NCBI RefSeq assembly: GCF_016894445.1
Contig: NZ_CP056775.1
Coordinates: forward strand, 2,606,001 to 2,670,000
Direction of reading: 5' to 3'
Length of the DNA: 64,000 nucleotides
Source: Dyadobacter sandarakinus
GTDB taxonomy: Bacteria > Bacteroidota > Bacteroidia > Cytophagales > Spirosomataceae
Below, one piece after another: positions 1 through 8,268 of this stretch (positions are counted from its first letter, which is position 1; each line of letters begins with the position of its first letter). Under the pieces are notes generated by a model. The model was not told the DNA's origin. It was given only the letters and a program-made list of their open reading frames with translations, and did no database searches. Position numbers and translations under genes: made by a program.

Positions 1-309
1 AAGCTGACCAGCACCTCTACCTATTCCTCCCTCTCGGATTACTTCCTCGAAGCGGGTGGGTTCCTGAAAGTGGACAACGTGACGCTGAGCTATACCCAGC
101 CATTGAAGACCAAATTCATGCAGTCGGTACGGATTTATGCAACCACCAGGAACCTGGCAACATTTACCAAGTTCACAGGCGGCGATCCTGACCTGATCCA
201 GGTGAACGGACTGTATCCGGGTGTTCGTACCAATAGTGATAACAACGGCACGCTGGATTATTACCCTTCCACCACGCAGCTTCTGCTCGGGTTACAGCTC
301 ACTTTTTAA
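1..309 (+). CDS. SusC/RagA-like TonB-dependent receptor, C-terminal fragment
   Basis: This is the last ~102 residues of an outer-membrane glycan importer whose start lies before the window. The frame is open from base 1. The sequence carries the usual end of SusC barrels: a region reading FLKVDNVTLSY, a strand with RIYATTRNLATFTKFTGGDPD, then a final strand ending in LQLTF with a terminal Phe, as expected for barrel-assembly recognition. A SusD gene follows after 24 bases, the standard SusC-SusD order. The substrate cannot be read from this fragment. The internal GTG at base 70 is not a real start. Confidence 0.93.
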   Translation, partial: KLTSTSTYSSLSDYFLEAGGFLKVDNVTLSYTQPLKTKFMQSVRIYATTRNLATFTKFTGGDPDLIQVNGLYPGVRTNSDNNGTLDYYPSTTQLLLGLQLTF

Positions 310-333
310 TTCTGAAATTACCAATAGCCAAAA

Positions 334-2061
334 ATGAAAAGGAATCAATTTTCAAAATACATATACAGGTTTACTGCCTGCGCAATGCTTTCGGTGACGG
401 CAGGCTGCACCAACCTGGATGAGGTTTTATACGACCGGATTACCTCCGAAAACTTCCTGCAGACACGTGATGACGTGACCCGCGACTTTCTGAGGGCATT
501 TGAACACAGCTACTGGAGCATCCAGGGTGGCAGCACATTCATGCTGCAGGAAAACAGTTCTGACGAAATGATGACGCCGAACCGCCAGGGCGACTGGTTT
601 GACGGCGGACAGTTCCAGCGTGTGCATTACCATACCTGGACCCCGCAGGACGGATACACCACCGACGCGTGGAATGCACTTTACGGGGGTGTAACCCTGG
701 CGACCAACTCACTGGAAGACCTGGAAGGGATTACCGATCCCTCCAAATTCGAAATGACGCGGGAAGAGCTGGACGGTATGATCGCCGAGCTGAAAGTACT
801 CCGTGCCTGGCTGAACATCCGCCTGCTGGATTTTTACCGGAATATTGTCATTGTTACCAAAGTAAAAGGCCAGACCGAAGGCGGAGCACAGGCTACACCT
901 CAGGAAGCATTCGCCTTTATTGAGCAGGAACTGAAAGATGCGCTTCCAAAACTATCGACCAACACCACATTGGGTGATAACGTGTCGGGACGCTGGACCC
1001 AGGGCGGAGCAGCTGCATTGCTGGTGCGCCTGTACCTGAATGCAAAAGTGTACACCGGAACGGATCGTTTTGCCGATTGTGCAACACTGGCGCAGGAAAT
1101 CATCGACGGAAAGTATGGCAGCTACGCGCTGGAATCACGCTGGGATGCACCTTTTGACTATACCAATCCGACTTCAAAAGAAACCATGTTCGGCTTCCCG
1201 GGAAGCTTTGCACAGACCCACTGGCAATATGACGGCGGTATGTACTTCTGGATGCTGCCGAACCTGGCTCCGAGCTACTTCGGCTTCACCGACTTTGGAA
1301 ATGCAAACCCCAAGTATGCCATGCAGCCGGGCCTCGACGTGGATAGTGTGGAATACAGCTTTACACTAGGCAAGCCATTTATTAAATTTCAGAAATACAA
1401 GGACGATCTCCGTCTGAAAAAATACAAGAACCTGGGCAACAGCAAGCGTGAGGGGATGTTCCTGTACGGCTACCTGCCTTACACGAATGCAGCCGGAAAA
1501 CAGGATACGGTAAGAGGTTTCAAAGGTCCATACCCATTGTACCTGCGTGACCAGGTGGGCAAATTCCTGGATGCCAAGCCAGGAACCAAGATCGCCGACA
1601 AGGTATCAAACATGAACAATGCCGATAACAACTCCGGTATTTTCCCTGTCAAATACCCCTTCTACCCCAGCGACGACGCCAACAAAATTTCTTCAGCTTA
1701 CGCAGAGGTACGTTTTGCAGAGATTTATTACTCGCTGGCCGAGTGTAAATACCGGGCAGGCGACAAGGCAGCCGCAGCAGTACTGCTCAATACAGTACGG
1801 AAACGCAACTATCCTGCGGGCTCTCCAAGCCTTTACAAGGCCGATGGCAGCCAGCTGACCGACCAGGAAATGCTGGATGAATGGATGCGCGAGTTCCTTG
1901 CGGAAGGCAGAAGAAGAACCGACCTGATTCGTTGGGGTGTGTTCAGTACAGGTACCTGGTGGGACAAAAAACCGGATGCAGACAAGCATACGGAGATTTT
2001 CCCGATTGGTCAGAATGTGCTTAATGCCTCTCCCCAGCTGAAACAAAATCCGGGGTACTGA
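334..2061 (+). CDS. SusD/RagB-family glycan-binding lipoprotein
   Basis: Surface lipoprotein that forms the lid of the SusC transporter and binds glycan. Residues 1-25 form a lipoprotein signal with lipobox TAGC and Cys25 as the lipidated residue. The body has SusD features: the early TSENFLQTRDDV segment, TPR-like helices, and a C-terminal RagB region with EVRFAEIYYSLAECKYRAGD and FLAEGRRRTDLIRWG (the typical E-[GR]-R-R-x-D-L-I/L-R motif). At 575 residues it has normal length. It directly follows the SusC fragment and ends just before a strong terminator, so the pair is the end of its transcription unit. Confidence 0.95.
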   Translation: MKRNQFSKYIYRFTACAMLSVTAGCTNLDEVLYDRITSENFLQTRDDVTRDFLRAFEHSYWSIQGGSTFMLQENSSDEMMTPNRQGDWFDGGQFQRVHYHTWTPQDGYTTDAWNALYGGVTLATNSLEDLEGITDPSKFEMTREELDGMIAELKVLRAWLNIRLLDFYRNIVIVTKVKGQTEGGAQATPQEAFAFIEQELKDALPKLSTNTTLGDNVSGRWTQGGAAALLVRLYLNAKVYTGTDRFADCATLAQEIIDGKYGSYALESRWDAPFDYTNPTSKETMFGFPGSFAQTHWQYDGGMYFWMLPNLAPSYFGFTDFGNANPKYAMQPGLDVDSVEYSFTLGKPFIKFQKYKDDLRLKKYKNLGNSKREGMFLYGYLPYTNAAGKQDTVRGFKGPYPLYLRDQVGKFLDAKPGTKIADKVSNMNNADNNSGIFPVKYPFYPSDDANKISSAYAEVRFAEIYYSLAECKYRAGDKAAAAVLLNTVRKRNYPAGSPSLYKADGSQLTDQEMLDEWMREFLAEGRRRTDLIRWGVFSTGTWWDKKPDADKHTEIFPIGQNVLNASPQLKQNPGY

Positions 2062-2106
2062 TAACCCGGCCGGGCAACTTGCCATAACCTGCCTGAGCAG
2101 GAAAAG

Positions 2107-2154
2107 AAACTATCCACCAGGAAGCCAGCGTGCTTTCCGGTGGATAGTTTTTTT
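2107..2154 (+). terminator. Rho-independent terminator after susD
   Basis: A 12-bp perfect stem, AAACTATCCACC (2107-2118) with GGTGGATAGTTT (2139-2150), is followed by a run of T (2148-2154). The inner bases (GGAAGC / GCTTTCC) can extend the stem. It sits about 45 bases after the SusD stop. Confidence 0.9.
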
Positions 2155-2202
2155 ATGGGTATCTGGAAATAATACCACAAGAAACTTCATCAATTTTTAG
2201 AT

Positions 2203-2248
2203 AAACTAAACTTTTAGTTTTGAAACTAATTAAATAGTCATACATTTG
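2203..2248 (+). promoter_or_regulatory. Promoter and overlapping palindromic operator of the BlaI/M56 pair
   Basis: A Bacteroidota-type promoter is visible: TTTG (2219-2222), 18 bases, TACATTTG (2241-2248), which matches TAnnTTTG. Two perfect palindromes overlap it. AAACTAAA-CT-TTTAGTTT spans 2203-2220, and TAGTTT-TG-AAACTA spans 2215-2228, sharing the central half-site. The -33 element lies inside the second palindrome. BlaI/MecI repressors are known to bind such dyads as dimers and repress their own operon. That this BlaI binds here is inference. Confidence 0.7.
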
Positions 2249-2288
2249 GGAGTCGCTATTGTTTTCAACATTTACCACAGACATAAAT

Positions 2289-2663
2289 ATGGAAGTACGC
2301 AGTTTAACCCGGGCCGAGGAAGAGGTTATGAAGATCCTCTGGCAAAAGAAAAAAGCATTTGTCAAAGATATCCTGGCAGAAATGCCTGAGCCCAGGCCGG
2401 CCTACAATACCGTATCGACGATCATCCGGATCCTGGAAAAGAAAGAGGTGGTAGGCTATACCGCCTACGGGAAAACGCATGAGTATTACCCGCTGATCAG
2501 CGAGGAAGATTACAAGCGAAGTGAAGCCAGGCAGCTGATCAGCAGCTATTTCAACAACTCACTGCCGGATCTTGTCTCGTTTTTTGTAAAGGAAAATGAT
2601 CTTAAGGCCCGGGACCTGGACGAGATCATGGATCTTATTAACCGCCATAAAAACGCTCAATAA
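2289..2663 (+). CDS. BlaI/MecI/CopY-family transcriptional repressor
   Basis: Winged-helix repressor of about 124 residues, normal for BlaI/MecI. The N-terminal half holds the DNA-binding domain (EEEVMKILWQKKKAFVKDIL, then the recognition region PAYNTVSTIIRILEKKEVVGY). The C-terminal half is the helical dimerisation region (ISSYFNNSLPDLVSFFVKEN), where BlaR-triggered cleavage occurs in studied relatives. I chose ATG 2289, because the ten codons upstream have no family similarity. The M56 partner starts 2 bases after the stop, so the two are co-transcribed. The palindromes over its promoter suggest autorepression. Confidence 0.92.
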   Translation: MEVRSLTRAEEEVMKILWQKKKAFVKDILAEMPEPRPAYNTVSTIIRILEKKEVVGYTAYGKTHEYYPLISEEDYKRSEARQLISSYFNNSLPDLVSFFVKENDLKARDLDEIMDLINRHKNAQ

Positions 2664-2665
2664 GC

Positions 2666-4084
2666 ATGGAAACGCTGATTTATCTGGCCAAAGTAAACCT
2701 ATACTGGGTACTGCTGTATGCATGTTACCAGGTCATGCTCCGCCATCATACGTTTTTTAAATGGAACCGTTTTTACCTGCTGGGCTCTCTGCTGGCCGCA
2801 TTTGTGCTGCCGCTGATGATCTACCCGGCCGCAGCTCCGGTGATCCCGGCACTGTACACCATTGATGCCGCAGCTTTTTCGGTGGTTCACAACAAGCAGG
2901 AAAGTGTATCCCTGTTTACCTGGGAAAATGCAGCCTACTGCCTTTACCTGGCCGGATTCGGCATTAGTGCATGCCGGCTTGCCGTGCAGGTATTGCAGCT
3001 GAGGCGGGTACTGTCGCAGGGAGACAGGATCGTGCTCGATGATTGTCAGGTAATCCTGAGCAGTTCGGCGGGATCGTTTTCGTTCCTGAAAAACATTGTG
3101 ATCAGCTACGACGATTATGAAAATCATTTCGATGAAATCCTGCGTCACGAAATGGTACACACCCGGCAGTGGCACAGCGTGGACATCATGATGCTCGAAA
3201 TCCTGAAAACGGTCTTCTGGTTTAATCCCGTGCTGGCCCTGTACAAACGTGCTACCCAGGAAGTACACGAGTTCCTGGCCGACCAGCAGGCGGTCAACCG
3301 GGAGCACTATGCACGATTCCTGATCTCCTATGCATTGAATACCCCTGTCTCTTCCTTATCCAATCATTTTTTTAAACCATCTCAAATCAAAACACGAATC
3401 AAAATGATCTACAAAAACAGAACATCAAAGTGGATGCTGGGCACCTACTTTGCCGCCGCCGTACTGGCCGGCACCAGCGCACTGATCGTTGCAGGCTGTG
3501 AGCAGCAGGAGACTGCCAGTGAACAAACCGCGGAAGCAGCAGCCACAGAACCCAAGGTATATACCGTGGTCGAAGAGCTGCCCGAATTTCCAGGCGGTCA
3601 GGAGGCGATGTTCCGGTTCCTGGCCGAGAACCTGAAATATCCGAAAGCTGCGATAGACAAAGAAGTGGAAGGAAAGGTCATGCTGTCCTTTATGGTATCG
3701 ACAACCGGCGAGACCAAAAATGTTACCGTGCTGAAAGGGGTGGGTTATGGCTGTGATGCGGAAGCAGTGCGCGTACTTTCCAAGTTTCCGAAATGGAAGC
3801 CGGGCCGCCAGGATGGTAAAGCCGTCAATGTACAATATACGCTTCCCGTTAATTTTCAGTTAGAAGGTAAATCCAAAAAGACAACTGCACAAACTGCCCC
3901 TGAGCCGCTCTATATTTTGGACGGTGTTAAGCTGAGCGGCAAGAACGACAGCCGCTTCACATCGGTGAATCCCGATCATATTGCGAGCATCAATGTCCTG
4001 AAAGGCGCGCAGGCCCGTGAACAGTTCGGCAGCGAGGGCGACAATGGCGTTCTTCTTATTACGACCAAAAAAGGTTCAAAATAA
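2666..4084 (+). CDS. BlaR1/MecR1-like M56 metallopeptidase with TonB C-terminal and receptor-plug-like domains
   Basis: Membrane zinc peptidase and probable signal receptor for the BlaI protein. It has N-terminal membrane helices and a cytoplasmic protease region with HEMVH at residues 161-165 (HExxH zinc motif). A further membrane segment lies near residues 253-275. After a Glu/Ala-rich linker, residues ~305-390 match a TonB C-terminal domain (FPGGQEAMFRFLAENLKYP, VEGKVMLSFMVS). Residues 414-470 resemble the plug of SusC receptors: PLYILDGVKL, then INVLKGAQAREQFGSEGDNG and VLLITTKKG. There is no penicillin-binding sensor domain, so the signal is unlikely to be a beta-lactam. The substrate and trigger are unknown. 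Confidence 0.9.
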   Translation: METLIYLAKVNLYWVLLYACYQVMLRHHTFFKWNRFYLLGSLLAAFVLPLMIYPAAAPVIPALYTIDAAAFSVVHNKQESVSLFTWENAAYCLYLAGFGISACRLAVQVLQLRRVLSQGDRIVLDDCQVILSSSAGSFSFLKNIVISYDDYENHFDEILRHEMVHTRQWHSVDIMMLEILKTVFWFNPVLALYKRATQEVHEFLADQQAVNREHYARFLISYALNTPVSSLSNHFFKPSQIKTRIKMIYKNRTSKWMLGTYFAAAVLAGTSALIVAGCEQQETASEQTAEAAATEPKVYTVVEELPEFPGGQEAMFRFLAENLKYPKAAIDKEVEGKVMLSFMVSTTGETKNVTVLKGVGYGCDAEAVRVLSKFPKWKPGRQDGKAVNVQYTLPVNFQLEGKSKKTTAQTAPEPLYILDGVKLSGKNDSRFTSVNPDHIASINVLKGAQAREQFGSEGDNGVLLITTKKGSK

Positions 4085-4087
4085 TCA

Positions 4088-4170
4088 TGCTGACCAGCCG
4101 GCCTGTTACCGGCAGACGTGACTTTGTCTGTCTGCCAAGGTGAAGTCCGGTGCAGACCCGCCGGTCAGAC
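4088..4170 (+). other. Structured intergenic element between convergent genes
   Basis: The 115-base gap can fold on the plus strand into a closed multibranch structure. CTGACC (4090-4095) pairs with GGTCAG (4163-4168). Inside are GCCGG/CCGGC (4097-4101/4109-4113) and a partly competing GGCAGAC/GTCTGCC (4111-4117/4130-4136). Its 3' part (GGTGAAGTCC then GACCCGCC) faintly recalls a cobalamin riboswitch core. No plus-strand gene follows, so a cis-regulatory role is unlikely. A 3'-end structure or terminator is an alternative. Confidence 0.3.
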
Positions 4171-4186
4171 ACGTACAGGTACTCAG

Positions 4187-4225
4187 ATAAACAATGGAGC
4201 TACTCCCCCAGCCCCCATTGTTTAT
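4187..4225. terminator. Weak inverted repeat at the convergent gene ends
   Basis: ATAAACAATGG (4187-4197) is a perfect 11-bp inverted repeat with CCATTGTTTAT (4215-4225) across a 17-base loop. It overlaps the last codons of the GH92 gene. There is no clear T-run on either side, so a terminator role for the convergent M56 and GH92 transcripts is only plausible. Confidence 0.35.
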
Positions 4226-6431
4226 TTGGCTTTGGTCCCATTTCAAGTTCCAGGGTTCCGCCAGCCATCAGTTCTGTGTGGGTAAATGAGGGTTTGTTCA
4301 GCGCCTTTCCATTGAACCTGGCACTCTGGATGTATTTATTGACGACCGAGGCGCCATTTGCCAGTACCGTAAACTCCTTCCCGTTTTGCAGCTTTATGCT
4401 CGTCTTTTCAAAGAGCGGGCTGCCGATCGTGTACTCGGGCTTACCGGGCGTAAGCGGGTAAAAACCCATGGACGAAAACACCACAAAGGCCGTCATTCCA
4501 CCGCCGTCCTCGTCGCCCGGGATTCCGAAAATATTGTCTTTGAACCATACATCGAGCAAAAACCGGATCTGCTTCTGCGCTTTCCAGGGCGCCGTACTGT
4601 TGTACAGATACGGAATGTGAAAGCTGGGTTCATTGCCCATCGAAAACTGCCCCACATTGCCCGTAGCATCCGGGAACTTAGCCCAGAACTCATATTTGCT
4701 CCTGCCCAGCCCCTCCCGGAAAAGCTGGTCCAGCTCAGCCTCGAAACGTTGCTTGCCGCCCATCAATCCGATCAGACCGGGAATGTCGTGCTGCACCTGC
4801 CACTTATAGGTGTACCCGTTGTTTTCATCATAGTATTCCCGGCCGCCCATTCCACCATCAAATTTTGGGTCAATCCTGAGAAAATTGCCTTTGCTGTCCT
4901 TGGGAATAAACATCATCTGCTCCTTATTCCACAGGTTTTTGTAGTTCAGCGCGCGCCGGCTGAAAACCTGGTAATCCTGCGTTTTACCCAATGCCTGGGC
5001 CAGCTCTCCCACAGCCCAGTCGTCGTAAGCCCCTCCGAGCGTCACGGCCACCGACTGCCGTTTTTCAAAGGGAGTCACAAGCTTCACAGTCTCCTTTTCG
5101 CCTTTTGCAAGTGCGGGGTAGTAGCCGTTTTTGAGATAAAAATCATCGAGCTCACATTTAGGCCCGTTCACCCAGGGAAGCATGGTAGCCTCATTGGCAT
5201 TCTTTACCATGCCCTCGTAAGCTTTTTCCACATCAAAATTCCGCAATCCCTTTTTGTAACCATCGAGCAGTACAATTGAAGAGTGAAAACCGTTCATACA
5301 AGGATTGTCCCCGAACAAAACCGGGAAAGTAGGAATCCAGCCGCTCTGCCTGTACATATCTACAAACGACTGCAGCATATCCTCTTCCTGCGCAGGGTTC
5401 AGAATCGTACGGAGAGGATGCTGTGCAAGGTAAGTGTCCCACATCCAGTCGTCTACGTAAAATGTCCGGCTTGCCTGGTGTACCTTGTTGTCATAGCCAC
5501 TGTAATATTGACCATCTTCCGATATATCGACCATCCGCTCGTAGGTCCGATACAGTGCGGTGTAAAAGCTGCGTTTCTGCGCCTCGGTCCCACCCTGCAC
5601 ATTGATCTGCCCGATCACCTTTTCCCAGGCATCCTCTCCCTGTTTTTTGAGCGTTTCGAAGTCGACGGATTGCAGTTCATTCTCAAAATTCTTTTTTGCC
5701 TGTTCCGCTGACACAAATGAAATGGCATATTTGAGCGCTACATTTCTCGTCTTCGGGGAAAAAGTAATGGCAGCCCGTGCATCTTTCCCATCCGCTTTCC
5801 GCGCTGTACTAATCTGCCCGTTTACACCGGTGACTACCGTACCCGCCTCACTGAATTTACCGTACAAGTGGATCTTCATTCCATGGTACTGCTCCGTGGC
5901 AACCACCACGTTTCCCTCCCTGAAATCCCAGCTGCCTGCTCCGTTGTACAGTCCAAGCAGTAGGCTTTTTTCAGTATCTGCAGGAAATTCAAAGCGGAAA
6001 ATCCCCGTCTTCCTGCCGGGAACATAAGATACGGTCACCTCATCATCCACAAAGTAGGTAGTGTAGTACCAGGGGCGGATGGTTTCCAGGTCATGGTCAT
6101 AAGCGAGTTTTTTCTCCCAGCTCTGGGCATTGATCTGTTCGGTAAAGGGTTTGATCGAAAACGCTTCACCAAGCCGGTGCGAAACGATGGTCAGTGGAAA
6201 ACTGGAAATCTGGTCGTCCAGGTAATTGGCGCGGATCGGCGCCATCCGGATCATCTGGTTCGGCAGCTGCACGGTCGGGCGTGTCGGTTCCAGGAGCTGG
6301 CCCACATTACCGATCTTCGGGTCGATATACCGGAGGTTGTTTGCACCGGCTTCCCGGCTTTCCTTCTGTGCCTGCACAGGCAGCATGGATAGCAGTGCAA
6401 AGCCAAGGCCGGTCAATTGTTTGATGCGCAT
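4200..6431 (-). CDS. GH92-family alpha-mannosidase (exo-acting, calcium-dependent family)
   Basis: Secreted or periplasmic glycoside hydrolase of 743 residues, normal for GH92, which removes alpha-linked mannose from glycans. I chose ATG 6431, which gives a clean signal peptide ending PVQAQ; an ATG ten codons earlier is less likely. Family marks are IDPKIGN at the N-terminus, WDTYLAQHPL mid-protein, GGAYDDWAVGELA, GNEPSFHIPYLYN and the late DEDGGGMTAFVVFSSMGFYP. GH92 enzymes use an inverting mechanism with calcium. Linkage specificity cannot be read. A GH5-like gene lies upstream on the same strand, 149 bases away. Confidence 0.95.
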   Translation of the reverse strand: MRIKQLTGLGFALLSMLPVQAQKESREAGANNLRYIDPKIGNVGQLLEPTRPTVQLPNQMIRMAPIRANYLDDQISSFPLTIVSHRLGEAFSIKPFTEQINAQSWEKKLAYDHDLETIRPWYYTTYFVDDEVTVSYVPGRKTGIFRFEFPADTEKSLLLGLYNGAGSWDFREGNVVVATEQYHGMKIHLYGKFSEAGTVVTGVNGQISTARKADGKDARAAITFSPKTRNVALKYAISFVSAEQAKKNFENELQSVDFETLKKQGEDAWEKVIGQINVQGGTEAQKRSFYTALYRTYERMVDISEDGQYYSGYDNKVHQASRTFYVDDWMWDTYLAQHPLRTILNPAQEEDMLQSFVDMYRQSGWIPTFPVLFGDNPCMNGFHSSIVLLDGYKKGLRNFDVEKAYEGMVKNANEATMLPWVNGPKCELDDFYLKNGYYPALAKGEKETVKLVTPFEKRQSVAVTLGGAYDDWAVGELAQALGKTQDYQVFSRRALNYKNLWNKEQMMFIPKDSKGNFLRIDPKFDGGMGGREYYDENNGYTYKWQVQHDIPGLIGLMGGKQRFEAELDQLFREGLGRSKYEFWAKFPDATGNVGQFSMGNEPSFHIPYLYNSTAPWKAQKQIRFLLDVWFKDNIFGIPGDEDGGGMTAFVVFSSMGFYPLTPGKPEYTIGSPLFEKTSIKLQNGKEFTVLANGASVVNKYIQSARFNGKALNKPSFTHTELMAGGTLELEMGPKPNKQWGLGE

Positions 6432-6580
6432 AAAATCACTTGAAATGGTACAACAGGGCAAAACCCTTCTCTCAAAAACAGGAAAAGGTTTGAAGAAGCG
6501 AAGTAAGTAAATCGCACTGTCAAAAACGGGATATGCCGGTCGTATTTTGCTCTTCCATGTGCAGGATAAAGCCGGATTAT

Positions 6581-8032
6581 TCAGGCAGGCCGTACTGCCA
6601 CAGCAATATCGCTTACCACCGAAGCCAAATGCAGGTGCAGTGTTTCATCACTTTTAACCTGTACAAACTGCTTTTCTACGGCACGCCCATGCACTGTGTC
6701 CCAGGTTATCACCTCGTAATGTCCCGCGGTCATGCCGGGTAGGGTGATCTCCACAGGAATTCCCGGCGCATGCTGATCCAGCGATCGCAGCCGGTCGGGT
6801 CTTTTCACCTGCGTATCGGTTCTGAGCAGCCAGAGTACGGCCTGACGCCCGTCCGCACAGGCAAATGCAGCAAACCGGCGGTCGCTTACTGTGAGCTCTT
6901 CGTTCAGGTTTTTGCGGCGGAAGTTTTTCCAGTCAATCAGGTCGGTAAACCCTGCCATGGCTTTTTGCGCCAGGCGCATTCCCGGCGTGAGGCAGTGCGG
7001 ATGCCGGTTCGGCCAACGCATCCCGCCCCCGGCCGCACCCGATGCTATATGCGCCCATTGGATATGCCGGAAGTACTCGTCGTCAAAGTCGTGTGCAAAA
7101 ATGATGTGCTTGTCTTTGAATGCATGGATCGGTCCGTGCTCACTGTCGAAAAACGGCCTGCTTGCCGGCAAATGCGAAAGCGCCTCCCGCACCAGCTGCC
7201 CGGCGGTTATTGCCGATGCCACTGTATCCTTGGGATTGTCGATCGTACCGGCATCGTAAAAATGCGTACTGGCAAAATCGAGCATCTTATGCCTGAAAAT
7301 AACGTCCGCGGCGGCAGGCTGCTCCTGCAGGGTAGGCCCGAAAATCGAGACCGTCTGCGGATGACAGCGGCCGTACAGGCGCATTTCCAGCTCGCGCAAA
7401 TGCGTACTCAGCTCGTTGATGAACGTTTCGAATACGTCCGTCCGGCCGTTGGCATGCGCAGGATGTATTTCGTTCCACAGGTCCCAGGCAAACAGGACAC
7501 CGCTACCACCCCAGCGCTCAGCCACAAAGGACAGCCTGTTTTTGACAGCCGCCAGCGTATCCGGACATATCAGCCACTCGGATCGTTTGGCGCAGGGGCC
7601 GCCGTTTTTACGGTTGTAGGGATGGTACTGCCACCGCTTCCACATCCAGAAGGTATCTACCGGTGTGAGCAGGATACGCAGGTTATGTTTGGCACAAAGT
7701 GTAAACAGATCGTCCCAGAGCCGGACCATATTTTGTGAGAAAGTGCCCGCGGGATTTTCAAAATAGCGGTGCTCACCCTGGGCATATTCCAGCATCAGGC
7801 GCAGGCAGGTGACACCATGCTCGGCGAGCCAGGCAAGGTACCGGTCTGCCTCCCCAATGTTTTTTCGTCGGAAAAGACCTTCCAGCTCAGGCCAGGTAAT
7901 GGCATCATTCTGCCCAATGGGTGTCCAGTTGGCTCCGTTTTCTGTGATAAAGTAAGGCGCATCTGAAGCTGTTTGTACCCAGGGCAGCATATGCGTCAGT
8001 GCAGGTGCAGGCAGTTCTTTTGTCTTGTACAC
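6581..8032 (-). CDS. GH5-like (clan GH-A) glycoside hydrolase, cytoplasmic form
   Basis: A (beta/alpha)8 glycosidase of 483 residues that resembles endo-mannanase/cellulase-type GH-A enzymes. The strand-4 motif FAWDLWNEIHP carries the acid/base Glu188 preceded by Asn. The strand-7 motif FFDSEHGP carries the likely nucleophile Glu298. HFYD fits the conserved HxY region. A small beta domain closes the protein. I see no signal peptide (it starts MYKTKELPAPALTHM), so it probably acts on imported oligosaccharides. It sits upstream of the GH92 mannosidase on the same strand, which suggests a mannoside. The substrate is inference. Confidence 0.72.
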   Translation of the reverse strand: MYKTKELPAPALTHMLPWVQTASDAPYFITENGANWTPIGQNDAITWPELEGLFRRKNIGEADRYLAWLAEHGVTCLRLMLEYAQGEHRYFENPAGTFSQNMVRLWDDLFTLCAKHNLRILLTPVDTFWMWKRWQYHPYNRKNGGPCAKRSEWLICPDTLAAVKNRLSFVAERWGGSGVLFAWDLWNEIHPAHANGRTDVFETFINELSTHLRELEMRLYGRCHPQTVSIFGPTLQEQPAAADVIFRHKMLDFASTHFYDAGTIDNPKDTVASAITAGQLVREALSHLPASRPFFDSEHGPIHAFKDKHIIFAHDFDDEYFRHIQWAHIASGAAGGGMRWPNRHPHCLTPGMRLAQKAMAGFTDLIDWKNFRRKNLNEELTVSDRRFAAFACADGRQAVLWLLRTDTQVKRPDRLRSLDQHAPGIPVEITLPGMTAGHYEVITWDTVHGRAVEKQFVQVKSDETLHLHLASVVSDIAVAVRPA

Positions 8033-8160
8033 TATTTTAGTAGAGGCTACGATTTAGAAAGTGCAGTTTTTACAGGGAAAATCGTGCCATAAGCGGCTAT
8101 TTCCGCCATCTGTCCTTCTAATCTTTTACAGTACATACACCCGCTCCGGACGAATGCTGT

Positions 8161-8187
8161 AAAAAAACCCCGGGTGTGGTTCCCGGG
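8161..8187 (-). terminator. Rho-independent terminator for the iron-uptake operon
   Basis: Read on the minus strand, CCCGGG, a 7-base loop and CCCGGG are followed by G and seven Ts (plus-strand A run 8161-8167). It lies about 80 bases after the DUF4198 stop. A second inverted repeat, TTTTACAG/CTGTAAAA, lies at 8124-8164. Confidence 0.75.
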
Positions 8188-8268
8188 AAGTACCTGAAAT
8201 TTCTAATCGTAGCAGCCCGGTTCATTTTCAATCTCCCGCCAGTCTGCCTGCCTCTCCCGTGTAGCGGA

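Noticed and set aside
2666..4084. Beta-lactam sensor BlaR1
   Set aside because: The M56 protease is present, but no penicillin-binding domain with S-x-x-K follows; TonB and plug-like regions are there instead.
4088..4170. Cobalamin riboswitch
   Set aside because: Only the 3' core is vaguely similar, the usual 5' parts are not found, and no gene lies downstream on that strand.
4386..5711. Long plus-strand frames opposite the GH92 gene
   Set aside because: They are antisense to a clear GH92 gene, show no family motifs and have odd composition.
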